Of a stretch of DNA of 64,000 nucleotides, positions 38,986 through 46,923 are shown in pieces. The stretch covers positions 1 to 64,000 of the forward strand of contig JAOUNS010000002.1 in the NCBI GenBank assembly GCA_029880855.1, given 5' to 3'. The notes beneath the pieces are model-generated. The model did no database searches. It saw only the letters and a list, made by a program, of their open reading frames with translations, and had not been told where the DNA came from. Made by a program: the position numbers and the translations under genes. Position 1 is the first letter of the stretch; every line of letters starts with the position of its first letter. The DNA is from Gammaproteobacteria bacterium. GTDB taxonomy: Bacteria > Pseudomonadota > Gammaproteobacteria > UBA6429 > Thiohalophilaceae.

Positions 38986-40188
38986 TTATTTGTCTTTGAT
39001 GCGAAAAGCGGATAACAAACCCGCCCGGTTGACAGCAATCGTGATGTCGTCCTGGATCACCGGTGTGGCAAGGATGTTGCGTAATTTACTGAACTCACGA
39101 TCATCATCCTCATTGCCGCTGTTCATATCTGACAGCGTCTCGGCGCCCAGTCTGGTTCGACCAACCAGATTACCATCATTACGTTTCAACCAGTGCAAAT
39201 AACCGTTGAAATCACCAACCACAAGATAACGTCCCTGCAAGGCCGGACGGGACACCACCCGCCTGAGCAAACCATCCTGTTTCCAGAGTGTCGCACCATT
39301 AAAACGATCCAGCGCCCAAATCACGCCATCAGCATCTGTCAGGTAGATTCGGTGGGCATCCATTTCCATGCCGTTATAGGAAGACATGTCACGCACCCAA
39401 AGTATCCGTCCTGTATCAATCTTGACCGCAGCCAGTCTGCCCTGGTAGGTCACCGTATATATCACGCCGTCACGCACCAACGGCTGGGCATCAATATCCA
39501 CCAACCGTTCGATTTCAGATCGACCTTGCGGAACAGCAATAGCGGTTTCCCACAAGACACTCCCGCTCTCCAGCACCAGCGCAGTCAACTTGCCGTTATC
39601 GGCGCCGCTGATCACGATGTCGCCTTCGATGATCGGCGTGCTGGTACCGCGCAAGCTCAACACAGGCATGTTCCGATCATGGACCCAGCGCACTTTACCG
39701 GTCTGCTTATCCAGGGTGTGCAGTCTGCCGTCTACCGTGCGAACCACAACATATTTGCCATTACTGACAGGCGGTGACAAAACTTCGCTGGAAACGGTGC
39801 TGCGCCAAAGCAGCTTTCCGTCTTTTGGCGAGATGGAGAAAACTTCACCCTTGCCTGTGCCGAAATAGAGACGGTCATCGTCCATCCCCGGCGCACTTGA
39901 TGCGGGTACATCAAAAAACCGGCTCCACAACTTTTTGCCGCTGACCAAATCCCAGGCAATAAAATATCCGGTATGGTCCACCACATAACCGATCTTGTCG
40001 GTAATAACCGGATTCAACTTCAGATACTTGTCACTTGCGCCTCTGCCAACCTGGCGATGCCAGAGTTTGTTGATGACAAGTTTTGCATCAATTCGCTGCA
40101 ATGCAACCGGGGGAGCAACAGACGAAACAGTTGAACTGCATGCGCCCAATACCAGCAAGCTGAACAAAATCAGACTATTACGCATCAT
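38986..40188 (-). CDS. bamB: Outer membrane protein assembly factor BamB
   Basis: Lipoprotein of the BAM complex that inserts beta-barrel proteins. The 400-residue protein has a lipobox LGACSS (Cys17) and repeated PQQ-type beta-propeller blades (for example GKLLWRSTVSSEVLS, GSVLWETAIAVP, GRILWVRDMSSYNG, GATLWKQDGLL). It overlaps the yfgM stop by four bases. ATG at 40185 is an alternative. Confidence 0.97.
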   Translation of the reverse strand: MMRNSLILFSLLVLGACSSTVSSVAPPVALQRIDAKLVINKLWHRQVGRGASDKYLKLNPVITDKIGYVVDHTGYFIAWDLVSGKKLWSRFFDVPASSAPGMDDDRLYFGTGKGEVFSISPKDGKLLWRSTVSSEVLSPPVSNGKYVVVRTVDGRLHTLDKQTGKVRWVHDRNMPVLSLRGTSTPIIEGDIVISGADNGKLTALVLESGSVLWETAIAVPQGRSEIERLVDIDAQPLVRDGVIYTVTYQGRLAAVKIDTGRILWVRDMSSYNGMEMDAHRIYLTDADGVIWALDRFNGATLWKQDGLLRRVVSRPALQGRYLVVGDFNGYLHWLKRNDGNLVGRTRLGAETLSDMNSGNEDDDREFSKLRNILATPVIQDDITIAVNRAGLLSAFRIKDK

Positions 40189-40850
40189 TTTGTTGCCGTC
40201 GCCGGAGTTGAAGCGGTTTTGCTGATCGCTGCATCATCCAGTTTGATCTGGATGATCTGTTTGCGATTCGGATCGATATCTGTAGCAGCCAGTGCCAGCA
40301 ACCAGGCATCACGCGCCTGTGCCATATTCCCCTGTGCGGCGGCAATATCACCACGCAATTCATCATAGACCGATTTGAATGCACTGTCGCCTTGCCCGTC
40401 AATCACTTTCATGGCGCCGACATAATCTTTATTGTCCAATAACAGGCGTGCCAGTCGAATCCGTGCAATATGCTGTACACCTTTATCAGAGGCATGATCG
40501 ATAACCCAGCCCAAATGTAACTGTGCACCGGTGAGGTTATTCTTTTCGAATTTGGCCTTGGCCATGATCAACGCCGCCAGCGGCGCATAGGGTGTACGGG
40601 AATAGTCATTGATCAACGTTTGTCCCTGGGCAAAGACGACATCATAATTTTTTGAGGCAATCGCCTCATTCACCACATTATATATCTCAGAGGCTTTTTG
40701 TGCCTGTGACTGCTGATACTCGCCCCAGTAGCGAACACCGACAATTACACTGATACCAATCGCAAGACCGATAAATACCGCCGTGCCGTTCTCTCGCCAC
40801 CACTTCTTGATTTCTTCTACTGTTTCTTCTTCGGTACGTTGTAAGTCCAC
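40185..40850 (-). CDS. yfgM: YfgM-type ancillary SecYEG / BAM-linked TPR protein
   Basis: A 221-residue inner-membrane protein: short cytoplasmic N-terminus (VEEIKKWWRENG), one helix near 24-42 (AVFIGLAIGISVIVGVRYW) and a periplasmic TPR-like domain (UPF0070). In E. coli YfgM binds SecYEG and periplasmic chaperones. Normally hisS precedes it; here pilW is only 51 bases upstream. Confidence 0.93.
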   Translation of the reverse strand: MDLQRTEEETVEEIKKWWRENGTAVFIGLAIGISVIVGVRYWGEYQQSQAQKASEIYNVVNEAIASKNYDVVFAQGQTLINDYSRTPYAPLAALIMAKAKFEKNNLTGAQLHLGWVIDHASDKGVQHIARIRLARLLLDNKDYVGAMKVIDGQGDSAFKSVYDELRGDIAAAQGNMAQARDAWLLALAATDIDPNRKQIIQIKLDDAAISKTASTPATATK

Positions 40851-40901
40851 TTGCCTGCTCTCTTTGGTTTGGCCGGTCTGTTGCTTCAGACTCGACTGTG
40901 G

Positions 40902-41678
40902 TTATCTTAATTTACTGCGTTTGTGTTTTTCCAGGAATCGTCCTGCCAACACCGCTTCCCGCGACTGGGGAAACTGTTTCTTCAATAACAAGGCATAACT
41001 CGCTGCCTTGGTACGATTTCCTTCCTTGCTTTCCAGCAGCACCCCCATCCACAGGCTTGCCGCAGTTTGTTGACCATACTGAATGAATCGCTGGTAGTAA
41101 CTGTAAGCCGAAGTATGATCACCCCTGTCATGATTCAGTATCGCCATTTCCAGCAGTGACTTGGGTAATCTGGAGTTCATTAACAGGGCTTTATTGAAGT
41201 GATGTTCAGCCCGTTTTAAATCTCCCTTGCGCTTGGCGCACAGAGCGATATTTTCATATACCTTGGAACGCGTGGTATAAAACGGGTTTTCCAGTACTTT
41301 CTCAAAATGCCCGTCAGCTTCCTTATATTTGCCTTGATCACAAAGAAAGACACCGTAGTTGTTCTGTATGTCGGTGTCATCCTTGTCCAGTTCCATGGCG
41401 CGGCGATAATGCTGCTCCGCTTTTTTCATTTCACCAAGACGGCGATACAATTCTGCGATATAGTGATGCCCGATAGTACAATCCTGATCCAGATTCAGAG
41501 CCTTTTTCAGCTTGCTCATGGCCAGTTCAAAATTACCCTGCTCCATGTAGCCCAGCCCCAGTTTGGCATTGGCTTCTGCCGCCTTTTTGTAATCCACACC
41601 GGTTCGGATCACTTCAGTGGTACATGCGCCCAACCATAAGGTTGTTAAGATAATAAGTATACGCACCGGCTGGTTCAT
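40902..41678 (-). CDS. pilW: Type IV pilus secretin-assembly lipoprotein PilW/PilF
   Basis: Outer-membrane lipoprotein needed to multimerise the PilQ secretin. The 258-residue protein has lipobox LGAC (Cys19) and about six TPR units beginning [20 protein letters not shown], with [15 protein letters not shown] in the third, as in Pseudomonas PilF. Together with fimV it points to type IV pili. It overlaps rlmN by four bases. Confidence 0.93.
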   Translation of the reverse strand: MNQPVRILIILTTLWLGACTTEVIRTGVDYKKAAEANAKLGLGYMEQGNFELAMSKLKKALNLDQDCTIGHHYIAELYRRLGEMKKAEQHYRRAMELDKDDTDIQNNYGVFLCDQGKYKEADGHFEKVLENPFYTTRSKVYENIALCAKRKGDLKRAEHHFNKALLMNSRLPKSLLEMAILNHDRGDHTSAYSYYQRFIQYGQQTAASLWMGVLLESKEGNRTKAASYALLLKKQFPQSREAVLAGRFLEKHKRSKLR

Positions 41679-42778
41679 GCCTGTCTTCCCCCGATAAAAT
41701 CGGCCTTGCGTTGTTGGCGCCTGGTCCGATCTGCAACCTTGCCCGCCAACTGGCCGCAGGCGGCATCAATATCATCGCCGCGGGTTTTGCGCGTCACAGT
41801 GACAATCCCGGCTTGCATCAGAATATCGCGAAAACGATCAATTGTCGCCATATCAGAGCAACGGTATTGACTGTTTGGGAAAGGATTGAACGGAATCAGA
41901 TTCATCTTGGCGGGTAGACCACGCAGGAGCTTGACCAGTTCCCGGGCATGAGCCGGACTGTCATTGATGCCGGCAAGCATGACATACTCTACTGTGATAC
42001 GGCGACGGTTGTCGCCCGAAATATAATGTTTACAGGCTTCCAGTACTTCACGAATCGGATATTTGCGATTCAGCGGCACCAGTTCATTGCGTAATTCATC
42101 ATTGGGGGCATGCAGAGACAAAGCCAGACTCACGTCGCTGACTTCTTTCAGGCGTAACAGTGCCGGTACAACACCGGCGGTACTCAGGGTGACACGCCGT
42201 TTGGACAGGCCGTAGGCATTGTCTTCCATCATGATGTTCATAGCCCGCACCACATTGTCAAAATTCAGCAGCGGTTCCCCCATCCCCATCATCACCACAT
42301 TACTGATTTTCCGGTCATCCCTTGGCCTGACCTGCATGGCTCGATTGGCCACCACAAGTTGGCCGATGATCTCGGCCGTGGTCAGATTGCGGTTGAAACC
42401 CTGTTGGGCGGTAGAACAAAAGCTGCATTCCAGGGCACAGCCAATCTGGGAGGAGACACACAGAGTCCCGCGATCCGCCTCCGGAATAAAAACCGTTTCC
42501 ACGCAGTTACCACTATCCAGACGCAGTAACCACTTACTGGTACCGTCTGCCGAGTGCTGCTCAGTGACGATCTCCGGTACATTGATCGCAGCCTGCTCGG
42601 CGAGCTTTTCCCGCAAGGATTTGCCCAGGTTGGACATCTCTTCAAAATTGTCCACCCCGAACTGATAAATCCATTTCATGACCTGCGTAGCCCGGAAACG
42701 CTTTTCACCCAATTCGGCAAAAAACGCCTCCAGACCGGCGCGGTCAAAATTCAGCAGATTGATCTTTTCCTGGGTCAC
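41675..42778 (-). CDS. rlmN: Dual-specificity 23S rRNA A2503 / tRNA A37 methyltransferase RlmN
   Basis: Radical SAM enzyme that adds a C2 methyl to A2503 of 23S rRNA and A37 of some tRNAs. The 367-residue protein has the cluster motif Cys114-x3-Cys118-x2-Cys121 (GCALECSFC), GMGEPLLN, and the C-terminal resolving cysteine in [10 protein letters not shown]. It lies between ndk and pilW, the conserved order. Confidence 0.98.
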   Translation of the reverse strand: MTQEKINLLNFDRAGLEAFFAELGEKRFRATQVMKWIYQFGVDNFEEMSNLGKSLREKLAEQAAINVPEIVTEQHSADGTSKWLLRLDSGNCVETVFIPEADRGTLCVSSQIGCALECSFCSTAQQGFNRNLTTAEIIGQLVVANRAMQVRPRDDRKISNVVMMGMGEPLLNFDNVVRAMNIMMEDNAYGLSKRRVTLSTAGVVPALLRLKEVSDVSLALSLHAPNDELRNELVPLNRKYPIREVLEACKHYISGDNRRRITVEYVMLAGINDSPAHARELVKLLRGLPAKMNLIPFNPFPNSQYRCSDMATIDRFRDILMQAGIVTVTRKTRGDDIDAACGQLAGKVADRTRRQQRKADFIGGRQA

Positions 42779-42793
42779 GTCAGTGGTAAACTC

Positions 42794-43225
42794 TTAGCGG
42801 GTACGGGGGCAAACTTCCCCGTCTTTAAAGAAGTAGGCGATCTCATTCGCGGCGGTCTCCGCAGCATCCGAACCGTGTACCGCATTTTCGGTGATATCCT
42901 GGGCAAAATCGGCGCGGATAGTGCCGGGTGCAGCATCTTTTGGATTGGTAGCACCCATCACTTCACGATTTCGGGCTATGGCATCTTCACCTTCCAGCAC
43001 CTGTACCATGATGGGACCGGAAGTCATATATTCAACCAGCTCACCAAAGAAAGGACGTTCCTTGTGAACGGCATAGAACCCTTCTGCCTGTTCCTTGCTT
43101 AAATGCAGCATTTTCGCTGCCACAATTCTCAAACCGGCCTTTTCAAAACGAGCATAGATTTCCCCGATAACATTTTTCGCCACCGCATCGGGCTTGATAA
43201 TTGAGATGGTTCGTTCAATTGCCAT
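42794..43225 (-). CDS. ndk: Nucleoside diphosphate kinase
   Basis: Transfers gamma-phosphate between nucleotides through a phosphohistidine. The protein is 143 residues from ATG 43225 (MAIERTIS), the family length, with GGAG upstream; a longer open frame to 43375 has no homology to the family. The active histidine is His117 in NAVHGSD, with [11 protein letters not shown] before it. It precedes rlmN by 15 bases. Confidence 0.98.
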   Translation of the reverse strand: MAIERTISIIKPDAVAKNVIGEIYARFEKAGLRIVAAKMLHLSKEQAEGFYAVHKERPFFGELVEYMTSGPIMVQVLEGEDAIARNREVMGATNPKDAAPGTIRADFAQDITENAVHGSDAAETAANEIAYFFKDGEVCPRTR

Positions 43226-43261
43226 GGTACTGGTCTCCATTTTTTCAGAGGACAAAATAGC

Positions 43262-43289
43262 ACAAACCCGCGCTGAAACGCGGGTTTGT
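43262..43289. terminator. Strong hairpin between iscX and ndk
   Basis: ACAAACCCGCG-N6-CGCGGGTTTGT is a perfect 11-bp stem 37 bases before ndk. On the minus strand it is followed by GCTATTTTG, a poor T-run, so it may be a weak terminator for iscX or a structured ndk leader. The rest of the 275-base gap (43226-43501) shows only lesser dyads (GGTGGC...GCCACC near 43343-43372). Confidence 0.5.
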
Positions 43290-43501
43290 TGCTCAGATTT
43301 GGGGATGGATTTTAGCCTTTGGAGCAGTCGCAAGCAATGTAGGGGTGGCTTGCCATTGCAAATTCCTGCCACCATGGCGCCCGGCCGGCACAGGTCTGAC
43401 CGGCGGGAAACGCCAAAATCAACAGATAAAGACTGATTTACCCATTATAGCGGCCTTATTGAGACTTTTAACCGTATTTTCAAGCCTGTTCAGAATAGCG
43501 A

Positions 43502-43702
43502 CTATTCCCGCTCCTCAATCCAGGCCATTTGGATCGCTTCCAAAATGCGTTCGCCACAACGCTCTTCAACATCATCAAACTCTTCCAGCGCCATTACCCA
43601 ACCCATCAGGTCAGTAAAACGGACATATTGGGGGTCAATGTCGGGGTGCTCATCGTCCAGAGCGATAGCGATATCCAGTGTGTCAGTCCATTTCAGGCCC
43701 AT
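43502..43702 (-). CDS. iscX: Fe-S cluster assembly protein IscX
   Basis: Small acidic protein (66 residues) that binds IscS and tunes iron-dependent cluster assembly. ATG 43702 follows GAGGAAAC; sequence is MGLKWTDTLDIAIALDDEHPD with VRFTDLMGWV and DDVEERCGERILEAIQ, typical of IscX/YfhJ. It normally follows fdx directly; here it is separated by 2.9 kb of unrelated genes and a terminator, but keeps its place before ndk. Confidence 0.95.
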   Translation of the reverse strand: MGLKWTDTLDIAIALDDEHPDIDPQYVRFTDLMGWVMALEEFDDVEERCGERILEAIQMAWIEERE

Positions 43703-43924
43703 AATGTTTCCTCGGAATAAGAGAATTGCACAACGGGGGGTAGTGTATTTCAGGTCAGGGGAAGAATACCATATTACCTGAGCGATACGCTTGGTTATAA
43801 ACATAACAAACTGCCCTATCTGTATATCAAACAACCAAAATCTGTCGGCTATTTTTACAACTTTGCACTAAACAATGTCAGAAAAAGAATTCATCTTACT
43901 GATAAATTTGGTTATTTTTCGACC

Positions 43925-43938
43925 GGCATGAATTTTGC
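43925..43938 (+). promoter_or_regulatory. Sigma-54-type promoter of the PEP-CTERM-like gene
   Basis: CCGGCATGAATTTTGCTC has the invariant GG (43925-43926) and GC (43937-43938) separated by exactly 10 bases, with GGCA and TTGCT matching the -24/-12 consensus. The start codon lies 47 bases downstream. PEP-CTERM genes are often controlled by sigma-54 with PrsK/PrsR. Confidence 0.7.
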
Positions 43939-43984
43939 TCAATTCTTAAGCAGTATTCACCCGAACATGTAGCAGAGGGCTAAA

Positions 43985-44593
43985 ATGAAAAAACTATTTT
44001 TTGCATCCATCCTGTCCGCGCTGGTCTTTTCTTTCCATGGCAGCGCAAGCGCCGTCCCCATCACCCAGGCCGACTTCAGTGTGACAGCATCCGTGTTTGA
44101 CTTCACAGGTGCTGCTGTTGGTGACACCGTTATCACTGGTGCGGATTTGACTGTTACGGGCGGTATTGTTAACAACTTTCCCAGTGGCACATTTGCAGAT
44201 GCTGACGGCAGCCTGACCTTCCCTGCCTACACCAACAGCAACGCCCCTTACTCTGACCTGCGCATTGATTTCAACGGTTTGGTCAGCAAGGTAGGTATGG
44301 ACGTTCACCTGAACGGCACAGCCGTTACTTTCAGTTTCTTTGACATTAATGGCAGCCAGCTGGATTTCAATCGCTGGGAATATGCTGAACTGCAACCCAC
44401 ACCGACATTCATCGGTCTGGATTTTGGGGCCAATCTGGTTAGTTATGTCATCGTAGGTACACCGGATCGTGCGGGACACGATATTTATATCGACAATATC
44501 ACTTATGAAGGTTACACCCCTGTGCCTGAGGCTGCATCTCTGGCTCTGCTGCTGGCCGGTTTGTTCGGTGTACGCATGGGTAGAAAGCAATAA
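43985..44593 (+). CDS. PEP-CTERM-like exported protein
   Basis: A 202-residue secreted protein. Signal peptide 1-23 (LFFASILSALVFSFHGSASA), a beta-rich body rich in Thr/Asp/Asn with a single domain and no cysteine, then a C-terminal sorting tail: VPEAASLALLLAGLFG followed by basic VRMGRKQ. The tail has the PEP-CTERM tripartite form with VPEA instead of VPEP. Such proteins are processed by exosortase and occur in biofilm matrix. No exosortase gene is visible here. A sigma-54-type promoter precedes it. Confidence 0.85.
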   Translation: MKKLFFASILSALVFSFHGSASAVPITQADFSVTASVFDFTGAAVGDTVITGADLTVTGGIVNNFPSGTFADADGSLTFPAYTNSNAPYSDLRIDFNGLVSKVGMDVHLNGTAVTFSFFDINGSQLDFNRWEYAELQPTPTFIGLDFGANLVSYVIVGTPDRAGHDIYIDNITYEGYTPVPEAASLALLLAGLFGVRMGRKQ

Positions 44594-45040
44594 GACCGGC
44601 CCTGTAAATCGAACTTCGGACTACGGATATCAACCCGGGTTTTTAACCCGGGTTCTCTCTCGATCAACACTTCCCAATTTCCGCAATCAGCTCAAACCAC
44701 AAAATCTTTGCTTTAAGCAGTGATCCGGACTCATCGTGCAAATGATCTTCCATTAATAATGGCTTGTATTCTGGCTGCCAGTCCTTTCGTTTTCAAATGT
44801 AAAATCAGTAGCGCTGCAGCCCAACTGTTCAGTCTCATCACAGTTCAAGCCAGACCCACCACCCTGTTTGATGCTGAGACAAACCTGCAGTGATTATTAA
44901 CAGGGCTATGCCAAATGAATTTACTTATCATCAAAAATATCAATAAGTTACGCCGTCATTATCACTGAATTTTTTATTAAAGCCCTGCATTTAATAGCCG
45001 ATACTATATTAGCTTTTTCTAATATTCGAGAGGAATCCTA
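44594..45040. other. Gene-free stretch before the CZB gene
   Basis: 447 bases without a supported gene. Near the start, two copies of AACCCGGGTT (44632-44641 and 44645-44654) can form a hairpin, without a T-run, that may end the PEP-CTERM-like transcript. Near the end lies the FliA-type promoter. The middle (44660-44970) shows nothing I can identify. Confidence 0.6.
44978..45004 (+). promoter_or_regulatory. Sigma-28 (FliA) type promoter of the CZB gene
   Basis: TAAA (44978-44981), exactly 15 bases, GCCGATAC (44997-45004). The FliA consensus is TAAA-N15-GCCGATAA; only the last base differs. It lies 36 bases before the start codon of a chemoreceptor-type zinc-binding protein, which fits motility-class control. 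Confidence 0.75.
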
Positions 45041-45403
45041 ATGAGCACGAAAGACGCGATCAATAAAGGTATAGCGGCGCACGGTATGTGGAAGCAACGC
45101 CTGCTGGATGCCATTAAAACCGGCCGGAGCGAATGGACTCCGACCATTGTTTGTCAGGATAACCAGTGTGAATTCGGTAAATGGCTGTACAACTGTTCAA
45201 ACGATGAAAAGGCGTCGCCGCATTATGAAAAGATCCGCAACCTGCATGCCCACTTTCACCAAAATGCGGCTTCCGTTCTCGAGCTGGCTCTGAAGGGTAA
45301 CAAGACTGCTGCTGAAGCCGGTATTGATGACCACAGCGAGTACAGCACAACCTCTGCAAGTCTGACCCGTGAAATGATGAACTGGAAGGCGTCACTGGAT
45401 TAA
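45041..45403 (+). CDS. Stand-alone CZB (chemoreceptor zinc-binding) domain protein
   Basis: A 120-residue cytoplasmic protein made of one CZB domain. The four zinc ligands are visible: His14 (AAHGMWK), Cys43 (QCEFGKWL), His69 and His73 (NLHAHFHQNA). CZB domains usually sit at the end of chemoreceptors or diguanylate cyclases and sense zinc or hypochlorous acid through the cysteine. Here it is free-standing, with a FliA-type promoter and its own terminator, so a role in chemotaxis or cyclic-di-GMP signalling is likely but inferred. RBS GAGAGGAA precedes the ATG. Confidence 0.9.
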   Translation: MSTKDAINKGIAAHGMWKQRLLDAIKTGRSEWTPTIVCQDNQCEFGKWLYNCSNDEKASPHYEKIRNLHAHFHQNAASVLELALKGNKTAAEAGIDDHSEYSTTSASLTREMMNWKASLD

Positions 45404-45416
45404 TGTCAGTATAAAC

Positions 45417-45443
45417 ACAAAACCCGGCTATGCCGGGTTTTGT
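45417..45443 (+). terminator. Intrinsic terminator of the CZB gene
   Basis: ACAAAACCCGGC-TAT-GCCGGGTTTTGT, a 12-bp stem with a T-rich 3' arm, 14 bases after the stop codon. It can work for the convergent gene on the minus strand too. Confidence 0.85.
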
Positions 45444-45467
45444 ACTTCTCTGCAGTAGAGCACCTTG

Positions 45468-46133
45468 TCAGCCAAGGCCGGTGTTATAAAAATTGATTTT
45501 ACGATACCTGTAGAATGCCAACAGAATCAGCCCGGCCAAAAACAACAAATTTGCATTTGCTTCTGAAACAGATGGAATATCAACATTACCTTGCCAGACA
45601 AGATTATCAACATAAAATACGCCGGTAGAATTACCGGGAGCCGAAGTCTGATTGCCTATCCGGATATCCCTTGATGCCGGTGTGGCAGGCCAGGCTTCTA
45701 TGCTGATCAGGTTGTTATCCATTATACCGTCCAGAAATGCATAACTTGATTGCGTAGTGAAGTCGAAAAATAATTCGAGTCGATGGGTCCCTGTCACACT
45801 GACATCTGATCGTAAAATGGTCGGTATATCCAGGAAACTCACAATATTTGCGCCGGCTTCAGCATAAAAATCAAACGCGATATAGTGCGTTAAGGAATCA
45901 GGGCCGTTCAGGTTCCACATGTATTGACTCGTCAAGTCAAAGAATACGGCATTACCACTGCCCAACGGGCTTGAAGAGACAATAACCGGGTCCGGACCAA
46001 ACGCACCGGAATCACCATGCAATAATCCATCTTCGAAATCGAGATCGTAATAGGTAACCGGTAGTGCGTAGGTGAATGTAGTAATACAGAAAAGCGCCAA
46101 AATCCCTGCAAATTTTTTCAACATTTTCTTCAT
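45468..46133 (-). CDS. Second exported protein with a PEP-CTERM-like tail
   Basis: A 221-residue secreted protein from ATG 46133 (MKKMLKKFAGILALFC; AGGGGGA upstream), with signal peptide cut near TYA. The body is beta-rich with FDFYAEAGANIVSFLDIP and many aromatic residues, like jelly-roll matrix proteins. The tail has VSEANANLLFLAGLILLAFYRYRK, i.e. a motif, hydrophobic helix and basic cluster resembling PEP-CTERM but with VSEA for VPEP and 9 extra residues after the basic cluster. Convergent with the CZB gene. No close relative recognised. Confidence 0.75.
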   Translation of the reverse strand: MKKMLKKFAGILALFCITTFTYALPVTYYDLDFEDGLLHGDSGAFGPDPVIVSSSPLGSGNAVFFDLTSQYMWNLNGPDSLTHYIAFDFYAEAGANIVSFLDIPTILRSDVSVTGTHRLELFFDFTTQSSYAFLDGIMDNNLISIEAWPATPASRDIRIGNQTSAPGNSTGVFYVDNLVWQGNVDIPSVSEANANLLFLAGLILLAFYRYRKINFYNTGLG

Positions 46134-46500
46134 AGCAGATTCCCCCTGTGATGAGGGAGACATTATCTCCCGATTTACGGGAAAGATTCAACTTATGTCC
46201 GCAAAGCGTTGTGTGAGTATGCTGAATTGTATGGATATTAATCAAACCCACAACAAACCCTGTCGATATTGATTACAATAATCTTATTTATAGTGTTAGT
46301 AACACAGACCACGCATTCCTTTTACCTTTATCTGAGTTTATGTGAAGTTGAAACATTAGATGATGCAAAAGAGGTTGTCTCTCTTGCAAGTTTACAACTG
46401 TATTTGCATCACCTTCGTAATACATCAAACGTACTCCACAGTCTTGAAAAAACAAGAAATCAGTTGGGTATTTAACATCAGTACATTCAGTCAGCAAACA
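46134..46500. other. Gene-free upstream region of the second PEP-CTERM-like gene
   Basis: About 370 bases between the start of that gene and the fdx terminator. It holds a hairpin in the leader (GGGAGA-N5-TCTCCC, 46155-46171) and otherwise AT-rich DNA. A 68-codon open frame at 46269-46475 has no RBS or recognisable features and is not annotated. No sigma-54 signature was found here. Confidence 0.5.
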
Positions 46501-46501
46501 T

Positions 46502-46527
46502 AAAAAACCCGGCTCAGCCGGGTTTTT
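46502..46527. terminator. Bidirectional terminator ending the isc operon
   Basis: AAAAAACCCGGC-TCA-GCCGGGTTTTTT: a GC core flanked by A-run and T-run, usable on both strands. On the minus strand it lies 46 bases after fdx and should stop transcription before the accessory genes and iscX. Confidence 0.92.
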
Positions 46528-46534
46528 TATTTCA

Positions 46535-46566
46535 CTTCTCTGCGCCATAGCGCCTTTGCGTTGAAA
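46535..46566. repeat. Dispersed repeat after fdx
   Basis: CTTCTCTGCGCCATAGCGCCTTTGCGTT: CTCTGCG and CTTTGCG units spaced about 16 bases apart, matching the repeats at 28485, 48863 and 60005. Confidence 0.55.
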
Positions 46567-46572
46567 ATTTTC

Positions 46573-46917
46573 CTAGTGATTTTCAGACACCATGTTAATG
46601 GTATATTTCGGTATCTCGACCACCAAATCTTCTTCCCCGACGATGGCCTGACAACTCAGGCGTGAGTCGGGATCAAGTCCCCAGGCCTTGTCCAGCAGGT
46701 CATCTTCTTCTTCGGTGGATTCTGCCAGTGAGTCAAAGCCTTCACGGATATACACATGACAGGTGGTACAGGCACAGGATTTTTCACAGGCGTGTTCAAT
46801 GTCGATATGATGTTGCTGGGCCGCATCACAAATTGAGATGCCGGGTTCAACCTCGATAACCGCACCTTCGGGACAAATTTCTTCGTGGGGTAAAAATATA
46901 ATCTTGGTCATGTTCAC
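46573..46917 (-). CDS. fdx: Isc-type [2Fe-2S] ferredoxin
   Basis: Electron donor for Fe-S cluster assembly on IscU. The 114-residue adrenodoxin-type protein has the cluster ligands Cys44, Cys50, Cys53 (ACEKSCACTTC) and a fourth Cys in RLSCQAIV near 89. MNM allows starts at 46917 or 46911. Last gene of the continuous isc operon, 6 bases after hscA. Confidence 0.97.
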   Translation of the reverse strand: MNMTKIIFLPHEEICPEGAVIEVEPGISICDAAQQHHIDIEHACEKSCACTTCHVYIREGFDSLAESTEEEDDLLDKAWGLDPDSRLSCQAIVGEEDLVVEIPKYTINMVSENH

Positions 46918-46923
46918 TGTCTG

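Noticed and set aside
46269-46475. 68-codon frame in the gap before fdx
   Set aside because: No ribosome-binding site, no recognisable domain, low-complexity N-terminus and AT-rich non-coding context.
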